Source: Coriolopsis trogii (Eukaryota; Basidiomycota; Agaricomycetes; Polyporales; Polyporaceae). Taken from it: DNA of 64,000 nt. Under the pieces are notes generated by a model. The model made no database searches. It worked only from the letters and a program-made list of their open reading frames with translations, and had not been told where the DNA came from. The position numbers and the translations under genes were made by a program. Location: positions 186,001 through 250,000 of the forward strand of contig JAHYIO010000037.1 of the NCBI GenBank assembly GCA_020543525.1, given 5' to 3'. Of this stretch, positions 33,925-44,711 are shown piece by piece; positions within the stretch are counted from its first letter, which is position 1; each line of letters begins with the position of its first letter.

Positions 33925-36088
33925 TCAAGGCCAATACTCCGCGTCTTCCCTCACCTGCCCCGCCGACGCCTTCTTCCGTCGCCCATTGCTCCCTTGAAGC
34001 CCATGCGTAATGCGAAGGTGTCTCCTGAGCAGGTCCTGTCTAACGAAGCTCCGTTCATGGTGAGGCGCACATAGCTCGCACGAGTATGGCTTGAGTCCTT
34101 CATGGCTCGACTCATGCCGCTTGCACTCGTTCTTGCGCAAGAACCTCATACCGCTATGTATTGCGTGCAGCATCAGCATTACAGGTTACGCCGTGCAGGA
34201 AGAACACATACCAGTGTTGGCATGCCCATGGCCGATGTTCGACGTGGGAGCCAACGTGTACGAGAATGTGATCCCGCCGCTTGTTCCGCTGCCCGCATCC
34301 GTTCACGTAGCACCTGTAGTCCTCGAGCAACTCCCCCCGCGCACTGAGCCGTCCCGCAAAACACTGCAGGAATACCTTGTCTAGATCCCCTGCTTCGTGT
34401 CGCATGCGATACTCCGCTGCCCGCTGACGAAGCTCTTCTAGAGAAATACCGACATGCGCGTTCAGTACTGGTGGCATCTCCTGAAGGTGAAGTTGTTGTT
34501 GCGGAGCCTGCGGGGGTGGCGGTGCAAAAGAGTAGTGTTCGCCGGCAATAGGAGCAGATGCAGAGTAGGGCGCGTAGATAGGCTCGTATTGCTGCGGCTG
34601 AGGTATAGGTAAATCGGCTAGGGGAACTCTGTTGCCCAGGTACGAGATAGGACCGGATGCCTTGACATTGTTGGTAGTAGTGTTGAGACTCGGGTGAATC
34701 ACGCCGCGATCGTTGTAGAAGTGCGAACTTCGAGGATAGAGTGGTTGAGGAGCGACGATCTCACCCTGAGGGGCGACCGACTGGGAAGGTAGCGTAGATG
34801 AGTCCGTCTTAACAACTTCAGGCAGAGGTAGACCCGAGGCAGCGCTAGAACCCTTCAAGAGTGAGACGATGGCTGAGATGGCTTCATCGGGGAATTCCTC
34901 GTCGGCCTGAGTGTCTTCCGGCAAGTCCACTGTAGTAGCATCCGGAGCAGGAGAGAGCTTGATTCGGGGCGAAGTGTCTTCTGGAGTATACGATGTGGTT
35001 CTATTCGGGGTCACGTCGTATGTAGAGTCTTGGGGCAGAGCTTCCTCCTCTTCAGACTCAGGGGAATCCGACCTGTCCGAGCCAGGTGACGCAGGCCTGA
35101 GACTATCGGTCATAACGTCCGCTGGGTTGACACACAGCTGAGGGACAACGGCCTCAAACGCCCGCCGACGCATGTTCACGTCTGCATGTATACTGGACAA
35201 GGGAGGAGTGGCTAAGCGGTATACGTGAAAGTCCAGTGTGGGGAGCGATGAACTCGAGCTGTGGGGATATGAAAGGTCGCCGAGTTCAAAATCCTGATGC
35301 ATCGACAGGCTACCCTCAGATCCTGAGAAATCTTCGTACGAGAGGGGCGGCAGGGAATGTGGAGGACTCCAGATAGGTGCAAGAAACATGGCAGACGGTG
35401 ACCCAGAACGATCGGTGTGCATAGAGATCGGCGACGGAGGAGAGCGAGAAGATCCCAACAAGTCCGGACTATTCCTGGCCAGTATTGGTGGAGGGATGGC
35501 TCTGCTGGTCAGGCTTGGCGGCTCGGAGTGACCGCAATCTTGAAGGGGCATCACAGAAGTCTCCTCCTTCATCTCTATGTCTTCTGCCGGTGAGGCGGTC
35601 GTATGCAGAAAAGCAGGATGTGCGTCTGCCAGAGTATTCGCGACAGAGGGATGCATCTCCGCAGGCATGGAACGCGTGGCTGAGATAGCGACCGGGACAG
35701 CGACTGGGAGAGGAACTCCAATGGCAACTGAGGTATCTGCGCTCTTGTGGTGGGTTGCGTCCGGGGCTGTCCGTGTGTGCAAAGGAGTGTACCATGAGGG
35801 TGCCAAGGATGTCAAGGCGGCCATGCCAGACTGGAAGTCAGTGAGGCTGTGGGTTCGAGGTAGGAGTGGTACGCAGAACTCGAGTGCAGGGACGAAGGCC
35901 TGGCTACCAGATACGTGTTGAGCTGCAGGATAAGCAAAATGCGTACTAGGTGCTCGAAGCTGATGGCCGAGAATGTAGTGTTGCACAGGTAGTGGTTGTA
36001 CATGGCTCGTAGTATCGTCGGGTCCAGCCTGAGCGCTGTGGTTAGTGATAGGCACAAAGCGAGTGTAGAGGTGGGATTGGTTCATCAT
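33925..36088 (-). CDS. C2H2 zinc-finger transcription factor
   Basis: Two exons (complement): 34212-36088 and 33925-34153, giving 701 aa from MMNQSHLYTRF. The frame is open further upstream, but that would cover the divergent promoter. About 570 residues of Ser/Pro/Thr/Glu-rich sequence precede a short helix (SLEELRQRAAEYRMRHEAG). Three C-terminal C2H2 units follow. The first is CYVNGC with HVGSH. The second, CQHCGMRF with HESSH, is completed across the intron. The third is CELC with HLRITH. Tandem fingers of this kind bind DNA, and the acidic Ser/Pro-rich region would suit transcription activation. The target is unknown. It ends RREDAEYWP-like, in a basic-acidic tail. It is divergent from the mitochondrial reductase gene. 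Confidence 0.88.
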
Positions 36089-36324
36089 GGGCGTAAGGAG
36101 TCGTAGGGTATAGCGTGTGGAGAATGATGCAGTCCGCACAGCAGACAATGCACGGATGATTGGGTGGAGGTGGTGGTAGTGTAAGGCGAAGGAGGATGAA
36201 TTCAACTTCGCGTCCGACGAGCAGATGCGCATGCATGTGATCGTGACGTCTGCTTGTCCGTGTTTGCCATCACTATCGTCATCCTTCCTCTTTGGGAACT
36301 CAACGCCAGGCGTCATAACTTCAC
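36089..36324. promoter_or_regulatory. Divergent promoter, C2H2 gene / b5-reductase-like gene
   Basis: 236 bp between start codons. Confidence 0.6.
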
Positions 36325-37551
36325 ATGCTCCGCTCTGTCTCTTGCATCCCTGTTCGCGCGTCCGCGTGCACGCCTTCACCAGTTCGAGCGCTTGCACGGC
36401 CCACGCTCAGGCAGTACTCCAACAGTGCTTCGAGCACATCGACCTCTAGACTTGGTTCCACCGCTCTGCTTTTTGGGCTGGGGAGCAGCGCCATCGTAGC
36501 ATCGTATTTGCTCCGGCCTGACGTCTACAAGGCCGCTCCGACAAAGAAGGATGCTCTCCTGTCCCCTACACACTTCACCCCCGTTACAATCACCTCAACG
36601 GAGCCATGTCCCGACCCGAATACGCGTCTTATGACTATCACAGTTCCACGACAATCCGTACCTTCGCTGCAGGAAAATGCTTTTCAGCCTATTTGGTCGA
36701 TATACATCAAAGACGATGACATCCAAGTTGAACGTCCTTTTACACCACTCGAAGGCATCGACAATGAGGGGCGTATGAAGTTTTGGATCAAAAGGTACGA
36801 AAGAGGAGAGGTCGGACGCTGGCTACACTCCAAACACGTCGGAGACAAGATAGAGATTCGCGGGCCGCTCAAGACGTGGCCTTGGAAGGATGATGAGTGG
36901 GACGAGGTTGTCATGGTACGTCTTACTCTCCTGTCTGTTGAGGATAGCTTTACATATCTGTATAACTAGATCTCAGGTGGGACAGGAATCACGCCCTTTT
37001 GCCAGCTATTACACCAGCAACTCTTGAGCCAACCACGATCGAACACGAAGACGCGCTTCACACTACTGCACTCTTCTCGCCGGCCTCACGAACTGCCGCC
37101 GACAGAAGTGCTACAGCCTTTGATAGCTTATTCCCAGGCGCATCCAGACAAACTCAGGGTGTCACTTTTCGTGGACTCGTCGGCAGGGCCTGTCCATCCG
37201 AGCGTAGCTTCATCTTCCCTCGCCGTGGGGCGCATTGGCAAGGAAGCTATTGAGCGTGCGACGAATTCAGGAAAGGGAAGCTGGTGGGGGAAAATCTTTG
37301 GCGCGTCGGGAAAGGCACGGTTGCAGGAAGGTGGGGACGGCAAGAAGGTTATGTTCCTTGTGTGTGGACCAGACCCGTACGTGACGCACGCTCTTGTATT
37401 CGGGAGAGATGCTAATGGCACAATTTCCTTTCCCCACGACAGCCTGGTAGCGGCCATCGCTGGTCCGTACGGTCGAAATTTCTCACAGGGGGAAGTGGGT
37501 GGCGCGCTTGGGGAAATGGGGTACGGCGGAGACTCGGTCTGGAAGCTGTAG
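36325..37551 (+). CDS. Mitochondrial cytochrome b5 reductase-like flavoprotein (Cyc2-like)
   Basis: Three exons, 36325-36915, 36970-37376 and 37443-37551, giving 368 aa. The N-terminus (MLRSVSCIPVRASACTPSP) is Arg/Ser-rich without acidic residues, as in a mitochondrial presequence. One membrane segment follows (STALLFGLGSSAIVASYLL). The FAD-binding barrel has VERPFTPL, equivalent to RPYTPxS of the b5-reductase family. The NAD(P) domain has ISGGTGITPFCQLL and CGPDP, then LVAAIAGPYGRNFSQG. The C-terminus GYGGDSVWKL is typical of the Cyc2-like group. Yeast Cyc2 is an inner-membrane flavoprotein that aids heme attachment to cytochrome c; that specific role is inference. The second intron (66 nt) is a multiple of three and stop-free; removing it restores CGPDPLVAAI. 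Confidence 0.85.
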
Positions 37552-37913
37552 CGGTGATATTCTCGTTCGCTTGACCCACAACAGAGGGGCCTCGATGTAG
37601 CCGCCATGAATTGCTATTAGTTTGGAGACAGGGCATGTGCAGAGTGCAGGGTCTGACATGGACATGGTCAGAGACTCACAGAGTAATGATGACGATGTGA
37701 GTGGCGGGGAGGAGCCGGGCCGGAGAGATGACTCCAAAATGTGACCAGATGAGATCAAAATGAGTAGGGCCAAGTTTAGCGCCGTGTGGATTGACTAAGA
37801 CGCAGAGTTCGGCCTCTGCACAAAAAGTCTCTCATCTAAGCATCCCCGGTCTTCCGACTCAAAAAGCCAATCTCCCCATCGACCCCCATTCATCCCAGTG
37901 CATAACTCTACCT
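37552..37913. promoter_or_regulatory. Intergenic region upstream of DRE2
   Basis: 362 bp; holds the DRE2 promoter. An open frame runs in phase into DRE2 from 37791, but the first ATG giving the conserved-length protein is 37914. Confidence 0.5.
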
Positions 37914-38986
37914 ATGGCTCCCGCAGCGGTGTACGTCGTTCCGCCCCCGAGTGAGACGCATATTCAAGAGAAGCCTGCTGCGCTCGCTGCAGCCGTCCCA
38001 GCCAAAGGCCCTGCACTCGCCATTGGATCCCCTGCTACAGCCCAAGATGGGAAGTACCAGTCGCTGATCACATCTCTGGAGCAATCGCGTCAAGTTGAGA
38101 GGCATATGGTCGACAGATTGCTTGACGGAGGTGTGTGTACATCACGTCTATCCGAGACGCAGCTCAACGGTTCTCAGCCACCACTCTTCCCCCATCCACA
38201 TTCGCCTCCGTTCATGTCTCCCTCTCCGCGCCCGAGTACGAGGCCCTCGCATCAAGAATTCCCGAGCTCCTCAAGCAACTCCTCAATGGACTAGAGCCCC
38301 TAGGAACTCTCCACCTTCTCAACCTCGCGTCCGCTCTCCCGACCCTCCCTTCCGAGCTTACCCTCGCTGGCTTCACTGTACTCAGTGCAACACAAGAGGG
38401 AACTCTGGTAGCACAAAAGCCCGCGCATGCTGTGAGCAAGTCTGTCTCTGCTCCAGTCGCGGCTCTTCCGCTCCGGAAGAAGGGCGACCCGGACCGCAAG
38501 GCGTCGAAGAAGGCCCTGTGGACACTCAACGCCCCTTCTACTCCCTCCATCGATGCCGAAAGCTTGTTGACAGCAGCAGATCGCGAGCGGCCAGCGGCAT
38601 GCGAGCCTGCCGTGCGTGGTGCACCACGGCGGAAGAAGGCGTGCAAGAACTGCACGTGTGGTCTGGCCGAGCTCGAGGCGGAGGAGCTTGCACAGAGCAA
38701 GGTGGTCCTACTTGACGGGAAGATCGACGGGCAGACCATCGAGGTCTCGCAGAGCGAGAAGGACCGTCTTGTGGCTGCTGCCGCCGCTGCACCAAAGGCG
38801 ACCAGCAGTTGCGGGAACTGCTACCTGGGTGATGCATTCCGGTGCTCGAGCTGTCCATACCGAGGTACGTTTTTTTTCGTCGTACTTCATTAGTCAAAAG
38901 GTTGACGCCGCGGTTGTCATATAGGTCTGCCTGCTTTCAAACCAGGCGAGAAGGTGGAGATCGACCTTGGGATGGATGATATCTAA
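37914..38986 (+). CDS. DRE2: Anamorsin homologue Dre2 (CIAPIN1)
   Basis: Three exons, 37914-38130, 38178-38864 and 38925-38986, giving 321 aa. Dre2 receives electrons from Tah18 and passes them to the cytosolic iron-sulfur assembly machinery. A degenerate N-terminal methyltransferase-like domain (about 1-150) leads to the CIAPIN1 domain. This carries the [2Fe-2S] motif [10 protein letters not shown] and the [4Fe-4S] motif [19 protein letters not shown], the latter completed across the last intron. The C-terminus [19 protein letters not shown] is the family signature. All eight cysteine ligands are present. Confidence 0.96.
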
Positions 38987-39288
38987 ATGCTTGAGGCATA
39001 CCCTTTCCGTCGTTATGACAGGTTCCCCATGTCTCGAGGTGTATCATGGCAACTTATGGTTCTCACATAATAGAGGCAATGTAGTATCGTTTTTGTATAA
39101 CAATGTCTATCTGCCTACGGAATGTTTGAGCTCCACCAACCAAGTTCTTCTCGAAGAGTCACCGGCCTCGTCCGTTCTCTATGCACGCGAGACGCGTCTC
39201 GCTAAAGTAGAGGTTTTCGCGTAAGCGCCTGCGACTTTCTGTGTCTCTCTCATTCGACCATCTGCTCCCTCCTCTGTGCGCTTTCGAC
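38987..39288. promoter_or_regulatory. Intergenic region upstream of BCD1
   Basis: 302 bp between the DRE2 stop and the BCD1 start; a C/T-rich stretch precedes 39289. Nothing else seen. Confidence 0.5.
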
Positions 39289-40785
39289 ATGGACAACACG
39301 CTTGGAGCTACCACCGCTGACATACCAGATGCAGAGAGCTCTTCGGCTGCGATGCAGCGGCAGTCACCCCTATGCGTTATTTGCCAAACGAACGCAGCCA
39401 TATACACATGCCCCCGGTGCAACCTCCGCACCTGCTCCCTCCCGTGCTCGACGAAACACAAAACGCTAGGCGATGGATGCTCTGGGATACGGAACAAGGC
39501 GGCGTATGTTCCGATCAACCAGTATGGGCAGATGGCGCTCATGAACGACTATACCTTTCTCGAGGAAGTGGGCCGGAAGGTGGGTGATTGGGGGCGGGAG
39601 ATTGTGCAGGGCGGGTATGGGGCGAACGGCGCAGCGAAGACAGGACGAGGGAGGGGTGGTATGAATGCGCGGGGGCGAGGACGAGGGAGGGGGAAAGGAG
39701 CTGCTGGGGCACAGGGGAAGGCGACGTCGAAACGGGACGTTCTGAAGATGCAGCTCGACTTTCGGGACATCGAGGTTGAGTTCTTGCCGAACGGGATGGA
39801 GAGGCGCACGCTCAATCAGTCGACCTGGGACTACAAGTATGCTTTGTTTCGTCTAGGTGGTTTGCGCACGAGTGTAGAAATGTATTCATCGTTTACTAGG
39901 AACAGGACGGCACTGCTCACAATCGAGTTCAAGTTTCACCCTCCTCGGAATTTGCTCGCACCAATGCAACCACTAGACTCCCCGTACACACTCCTTGCGC
40001 ATCGAATATCACTCGAGACTCCGCTTCTGAGCGCCATGCAGACACATGTTACGGAGAGAAGCAAAAGCAAGAAGGACAAGACATTACCTGCATGGGTGCA
40101 AGCCCTCGTCCTTCCAGACGAGGACGTGCCAGACACTTATACGCCACCCCTGTGCGTCATGAGCACCCCTCTCGACCCTCTCGCGGCACTCAGCAGTAAC
40201 CCACACGTACCCCAGCCAGGCCGCCTGCTCCGTAACGGGTATTACAAGCTGGACTGCACCCAGCCCTTAGGCACCATCCTCAAACACAAGCACTTCGTGG
40301 AGTTTCCGACCATCGAGGTCTGGGAAGAGGACGCGTTCCAGGGAATCATCGTCGACGACCGCGGCGCCGTCGTCTGCGATGACATAGACGAACACCGACC
40401 GAAACGGCGGAAGCTGAACGCGAAGCAGGCGAAGAAGGCCATAAACGGACTCCTCGGTGGCTACGGCAGCGATGAGGACGGCGAAGACGAGAAAGAAGAC
40501 CGGAACGTCATGGACCTTCTCGGTGGGTACGCGGAGAGCGACGACGAGGGGCAGCGTGGCTCTGTCCCTGAAGAGGACGAGTGGGGAGATGAGGACGCCG
40601 AGGGGGAGACGGACGATGAATACGAAGACCAGCCTGAGGAGCTTGCTGCGATGCTCCAAAAGTTGCGTGAGGCTGGGGCGTTGAGAGACCCTGGTAAGGA
40701 TGGTGCCCTCTCTGCCTATGGGGCGGCAGATGAAGAACAAGTAGACTGGGGAGATTCGGGAGACGAAGACGATGACGGCGCATGA
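39289..40785 (+). CDS. BCD1: Box C/D snoRNA assembly protein 1 (zf-HIT)
   Basis: Two exons, 39289-39836 and 39900-40785, giving 477 aa. The zf-HIT domain starts CVICQTNAAIYTCPRCNL and continues CSLPCSTKHK to DGC, so the CCCC-CCHC zinc pattern is intact. Bcd1 (ZNHIT6) is needed for box C/D snoRNP biogenesis. A Gly/Arg-rich stretch (TGRGRGGMNARGRGRGRGK) follows, then the Bcd1 core NQSTWDYKNRTALLTIEF, which reads correctly only after removing a 63-nt intron, and a very acidic C-terminus (about 380-477). The intron is a multiple of three and lacks stops, so an uninterrupted frame also exists. The RG-rich insertion is larger than in yeast. Confidence 0.94.
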   Translation: MDNTLGATTADIPDAESSSAAMQRQSPLCVICQTNAAIYTCPRCNLRTCSLPCSTKHKTLGDGCSGIRNKAAYVPINQYGQMALMNDYTFLEEVGRKVGDWGREIVQGGYGANGAAKTGRGRGGMNARGRGRGRGKGAAGAQGKATSKRDVLKMQLDFRDIEVEFLPNGMERRTLNQSTWDYKYALFRLGGLRTSVEMYSSFTRNRTALLTIEFKFHPPRNLLAPMQPLDSPYTLLAHRISLETPLLSAMQTHVTERSKSKKDKTLPAWVQALVLPDEDVPDTYTPPLCVMSTPLDPLAALSSNPHVPQPGRLLRNGYYKLDCTQPLGTILKHKHFVEFPTIEVWEEDAFQGIIVDDRGAVVCDDIDEHRPKRRKLNAKQAKKAINGLLGGYGSDEDGEDEKEDRNVMDLLGGYAESDDEGQRGSVPEEDEWGDEDAEGETDDEYEDQPEELAAMLQKLREAGALRDPGKDGALSAYGAADEEQVDWGDSGDEDDDGA

Positions 40786-41703
40786 TCATTGCTTCAGGTG
40801 CGTGGCTCCGAACAACATAGCCGCCAGACCTGACATTAGTACCCCAGGCCCTTTGAGACATACGAGACATACGAGTTTGTACATGTCGAATGGAGAGGTC
40901 TCTAATGCTTCTGGAAACACGCCTTGTCTGAAGTCTGCATGACCGAGCTGCGCGAGGCTTAGTTCAGACCCACTCCACTAGTAGACGTTTGGTATGACTC
41001 GTCTGCGAGCTGTGCCCCAGTTCATGAGATGCAACGAAGCCTCGTGGTTTTAAATCTCTCGTCAAAGCGTGAGTGAATCCCGCATTTCATGGCCACCCGG
41101 ACGCAGGCAGGTATGAGTGGCTGAATTCCTTGTGTCAGAGCGTACTCTGCACGCTGTGGTAGAGATTCTAGTGGCGATAGGACCACACTGAGTTGATTGG
41201 AGCGAGTCGACTAGTTTTCGAGTTCACAGGCTATGGATCGCGCCCTGACCAACACAAACGGTGCGGTGCGAAAATCATGTTCGCAGCGGGGTACTACCAG
41301 TACCTGTCGGAGAAAACCACGTCCACGGCAACTTGGTACATTTGAAAGAAGTGAAGTTTGTGGAACCCTACCTGGCAGGCCGCTGTAGCGCTTGATGATA
41401 CTAGTAATAGTAGTAGTGATCATTGGATGCCCGCCGGCGTAATGGGTACAGGCGAGCACTGAGAGACAAGCGCATAAAACGTGTGTTCATAGTCCTTGTG
41501 GGATCTGGGAGGGTAAGTAGACACTATTGGAAGAGGGTGAACATAAGGATGGCGTTCTGCTGGAGCAGTGTGCCGCGCGATCTTGAACGATTGCCATATG
41601 TGGAGAAGAGTAAGCCCCGTGAGCGAGAAAAAGTGGGCGTCTGTCAGTCCAGGTCTTCCTTTCGACTGTCCCTGGCGCACAAGGCCACCCTCGCAAGCCC
41701 ACC
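40786..41703. other. Intergenic region upstream of RRS1
   Basis: 918 bp without a recognisable gene. A short 9-bp repeat (ACATACGAG) occurs twice near 40857-40875. Probably the RRS1 promoter and the BCD1 3' flank. Confidence 0.5.
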
Positions 41704-42936
41704 ATGGACGTGTCAGACATCCTCGCAGCCCACGAAGCAAAACAGTAAGCCCCATTCGTTAGGTTCATCGGTCGGAGCTTACACGCATGCTCGCTGTAGG
41801 AAAGCTGTTCTGGTCGAGAAGGATATTCCTCTTGAGGTCGATGCCGGCTTCCTCACAGTGACCGATCTCAACCCGGTTGACACAGAGAGCTATGAGTACG
41901 CATCATATGTTTTGGATACCACCGTAAACCACTGAAGCGTTATGGCAGAGCCGACCTGGAAGAATATCTCATGTCCACCGCCCGGGACGGCGCACAAACA
42001 CTTATCGCCTCCCTGTTCTCATTACCTACCACCACCTCTCCCGACGGCCCACTAGCACAGCTTCCACTACCGACAACCCAACTTCCTCGCCAGAAGCCTC
42101 TGCCGAAACCGAAGCCGCCAACCAAATGGGAGCAGTTCGCCAAAGCAAAGGGTATCCAGAAAACGCGGAGGGACAAGAAGGTCTGGGACGAGGAGAAACA
42201 GGAGTGGGTTAACCGTTGGGGATGGAAGGGTGCGAACAAGGACAAGGAAGTGCAGTGGCTTACAGAGGTTCCTGCCAATGCCGGTGAGTACCCCGTCCGG
42301 CTTCGTTCCTGCACCCGCACTCTGTCCCTCTCCTGTCTTCTCTATGCACGTCTTTCTCCATGCACGCATCCGTAGCTGACCTTTTACGAAACGTACAGAC
42401 ATCGACCACGATCCCGCCAAGATTGCGCGAGATGAACGTAAGGCCCGCGTCGCCAAAAATGAGAAACAGCACCAACAAAACCTCGCTCGTGCGGCACACG
42501 CCAACGGACCGAGCACAAGCACAAGCTCAACTGTGGACAGGAAAAAGCAGATTGATAGGACGCTTGCCGTCACACGCACAAGCACTGCCAGCATGGGCAA
42601 ATTCGATCGGACACTGGAGGGCGAGAAGAAGCTCAAGGGAGTCAAGCGAAAGGTCAGTTAGCCTATCTGGTCCGTGCGTCCTCCGAGATACTGAAGATGG
42701 CTTCTCAGTTCGACCCCACTGAAAAATCCGCGGAGAGCGAGAAGTCGCACAATCTTGACATTCTGTCTCGCCTCGACAAGGAGCCGCCGTCTACGAAGAA
42801 GGCGAAAAGGGCGGCAGATCCATCGAGCGACGTTCTGAACGTCAGGAAAGCGATCCGCACTGCCAGCAAGGGCAAGGGTAGTGCAGCTCTTGCGAGGGAA
42901 GGAAACAAAGGAAAAGGCAAGAAGGGGAAACGGTAG
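41704..42936 (+). CDS. RRS1: Ribosome biogenesis regulatory protein Rrs1
   Basis: Five exons, 41704-41744, 41800-41895, 41949-42283, 42399-42652 and 42709-42936, giving 317 aa. Rrs1 with Rpf2 loads 5S RNP into the pre-60S particle in the nucleolus. The family pattern is clear: MDVSDILAAHEA, ITVEKDIPLE-type N-terminus (KAVLVEKDIPLEVDAGFLTV), LPRQKPLPKPKPPTKWEQFA and GIQKTRRDKKVWDEE. WVNRWGWKGANK and a Lys-rich C-terminus complete it. Splicing phases are consistent throughout. Confidence 0.96.
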
Positions 42937-43130
42937 CCGGCATCTGTAGGTCATGTACCCCTTTTCGACATCTTGCTTCGTTTTGTGCCATTATAATATG
43001 TTGTGGTCTCGGTGCGGACGGTGTTCATAACGTCAATGTCATTGCCATATACATACACATACAGCGGAGATCGCATACTACGGTATATCCGTCATTGTAT
43101 GACTAAGGGTACAACCACACAACCACATCC

Positions 43131-44253
43131 TCACTTGGACCCGCTCTCCACCGGCAGCCTCTCAAGCTTTGCCCTACCATCCTTGATCCATTCCTCCTTC
43201 ACCAATTGCTCCCTCTCCGCGTAATACAGCCGATACACCAACTTGATCGTGCCCTCACTGACACCCGCAACGAGGCTGATCTCGCGCACAGTCTTGGGTT
43301 TGTCAAGTAAACAACACGTGAAGTAAATGGCGCCGCCAGCAATGGAGACCGGCGAACGGCCATCCGCAATGCCCAACTCCCTCGCCTTGATGATAATGTC
43401 GTAGCAGATGGGCTGGACGTTAGGAGGGAGAGCAAGGAAGTTGCAGTACCGCACGAGGAGGTCCTCAGGCCCGGTAGTACCGCTGGGGGTGCTCGTATGG
43501 CGGTCTTGCGACGCGCCCGGCGTCAGGTTGAACGCCTGCTCCAAGGCCTTGTAGCACTGCCCGAGGACCTTCTTGCTGACATTCGTGAGATTACAGATCT
43601 CGCGGAACGTGCGGGGGACATGCGCCTGTCTGCAAGCGATGAAGATACATGCGGCGATGACGGCTTCGAGTGGCTTGCCGCGAAGCAGTTTCTCCTCGTC
43701 CGACCGCTTATAGAGTTGTTTCGCTATGTCGGATATGGTTTTGGGGAGGGAGAACTGGTCGCACCAACCCGAGATGTCCCGGAATGCCTGTATGAGGTTA
43801 CGCTCCGAGCGGTTGTTCATGCCGCGCGAGGCTGCACGTTGCAACTCGCGCGCTATGCCTGAGCCACCATCTCGAAACGAGATGGTGGTGTCGAGCTGCT
43901 CCATGCCTTCCATGAGAGGGTCTGAGGCCGCACCGACACGGGACGGATCGTCGCCCTCGTCATTTGCGAACGTCTAGACGGGATGTTAGGAGACAAAGCC
44001 CATGCTGCAGCCAGAGGTTGGTGTGAAACAAACGACTTACCCGCCACTCACTCCTCGTATCGACGATCCTATCGCCCAACACCAGCCCACATGTGCCACA
44101 GACAAGGTCTCCGCTGCTAAACTCCTCGACGATGTTCGGGTTCGGATCTCTGCACTCGGGGCAGATGAGGCGGACGGCGAGGTCAGGTGCGAAAGTCGGT
44201 TGTTGGACTTTCTGAATCTGCTGAGCGAGAGGGAACGGCTGAGAATATGCCAT
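43131..44253 (-). CDS. SUA7: Transcription initiation factor TFIIB
   Basis: Two exons (complement): 44041-44253 and 43131-43973, giving 351 aa. TFIIB bridges TBP and RNA polymerase II at promoters. The N-terminal zinc ribbon is CPEC then [14 protein letters not shown]. The B-reader/linker starts [20 protein letters not shown] across the intron. Two cyclin folds follow, containing [59 protein letters not shown] and [15 protein letters not shown]. The normal family length is about 315-350 aa. It is divergent from the uncharacterised gene at 44712. Confidence 0.97.
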
Positions 44254-44711
44254 GGCAGATGTGGGCTGCGAGTGCGATGGAGGTGGGACGAGTTAAATGA
44301 GTGAGGGCGTGCAAGGACCAGTCGGTTCCTGCTCTGAACTGGAGACGATGATAATGGGGCTGGTTGTCTGCTGTCGTAGAATCATTGTGCTACACGAGCT
44401 GAGGGAAGTTTACCCACCACTGCTCGAAACCCGGGATGTTGACGTCTTCTCAACAAGAGAACGATGGAGGACAGGTGTCGACGACGAACGGGATGATGAC
44501 GGTTGGTGACAAGAAGCGTGGCTTGACACTGCTCGGACGGAACTAGCTTATCCCACCGATAACACGACTACGTGCCATAAATAATCAGTAATATATGTCC
44601 CTGAGCCAATGAGGAGCTTCCGTGCATTGGCCCTGTCCTCTTACCGGCTCTTACCACGGTAACGCTTTCGCTGCTTGAACCACTGCCACCATCGTCTCTC
44701 TCACCGCCGCC
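44254..44711. promoter_or_regulatory. Divergent promoter, TFIIB / uncharacterised gene
   Basis: 458 bp between start codons. AT-rich element ATAAATAATCAGTAATATAT lies at about 44577-44596. Confidence 0.5.
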
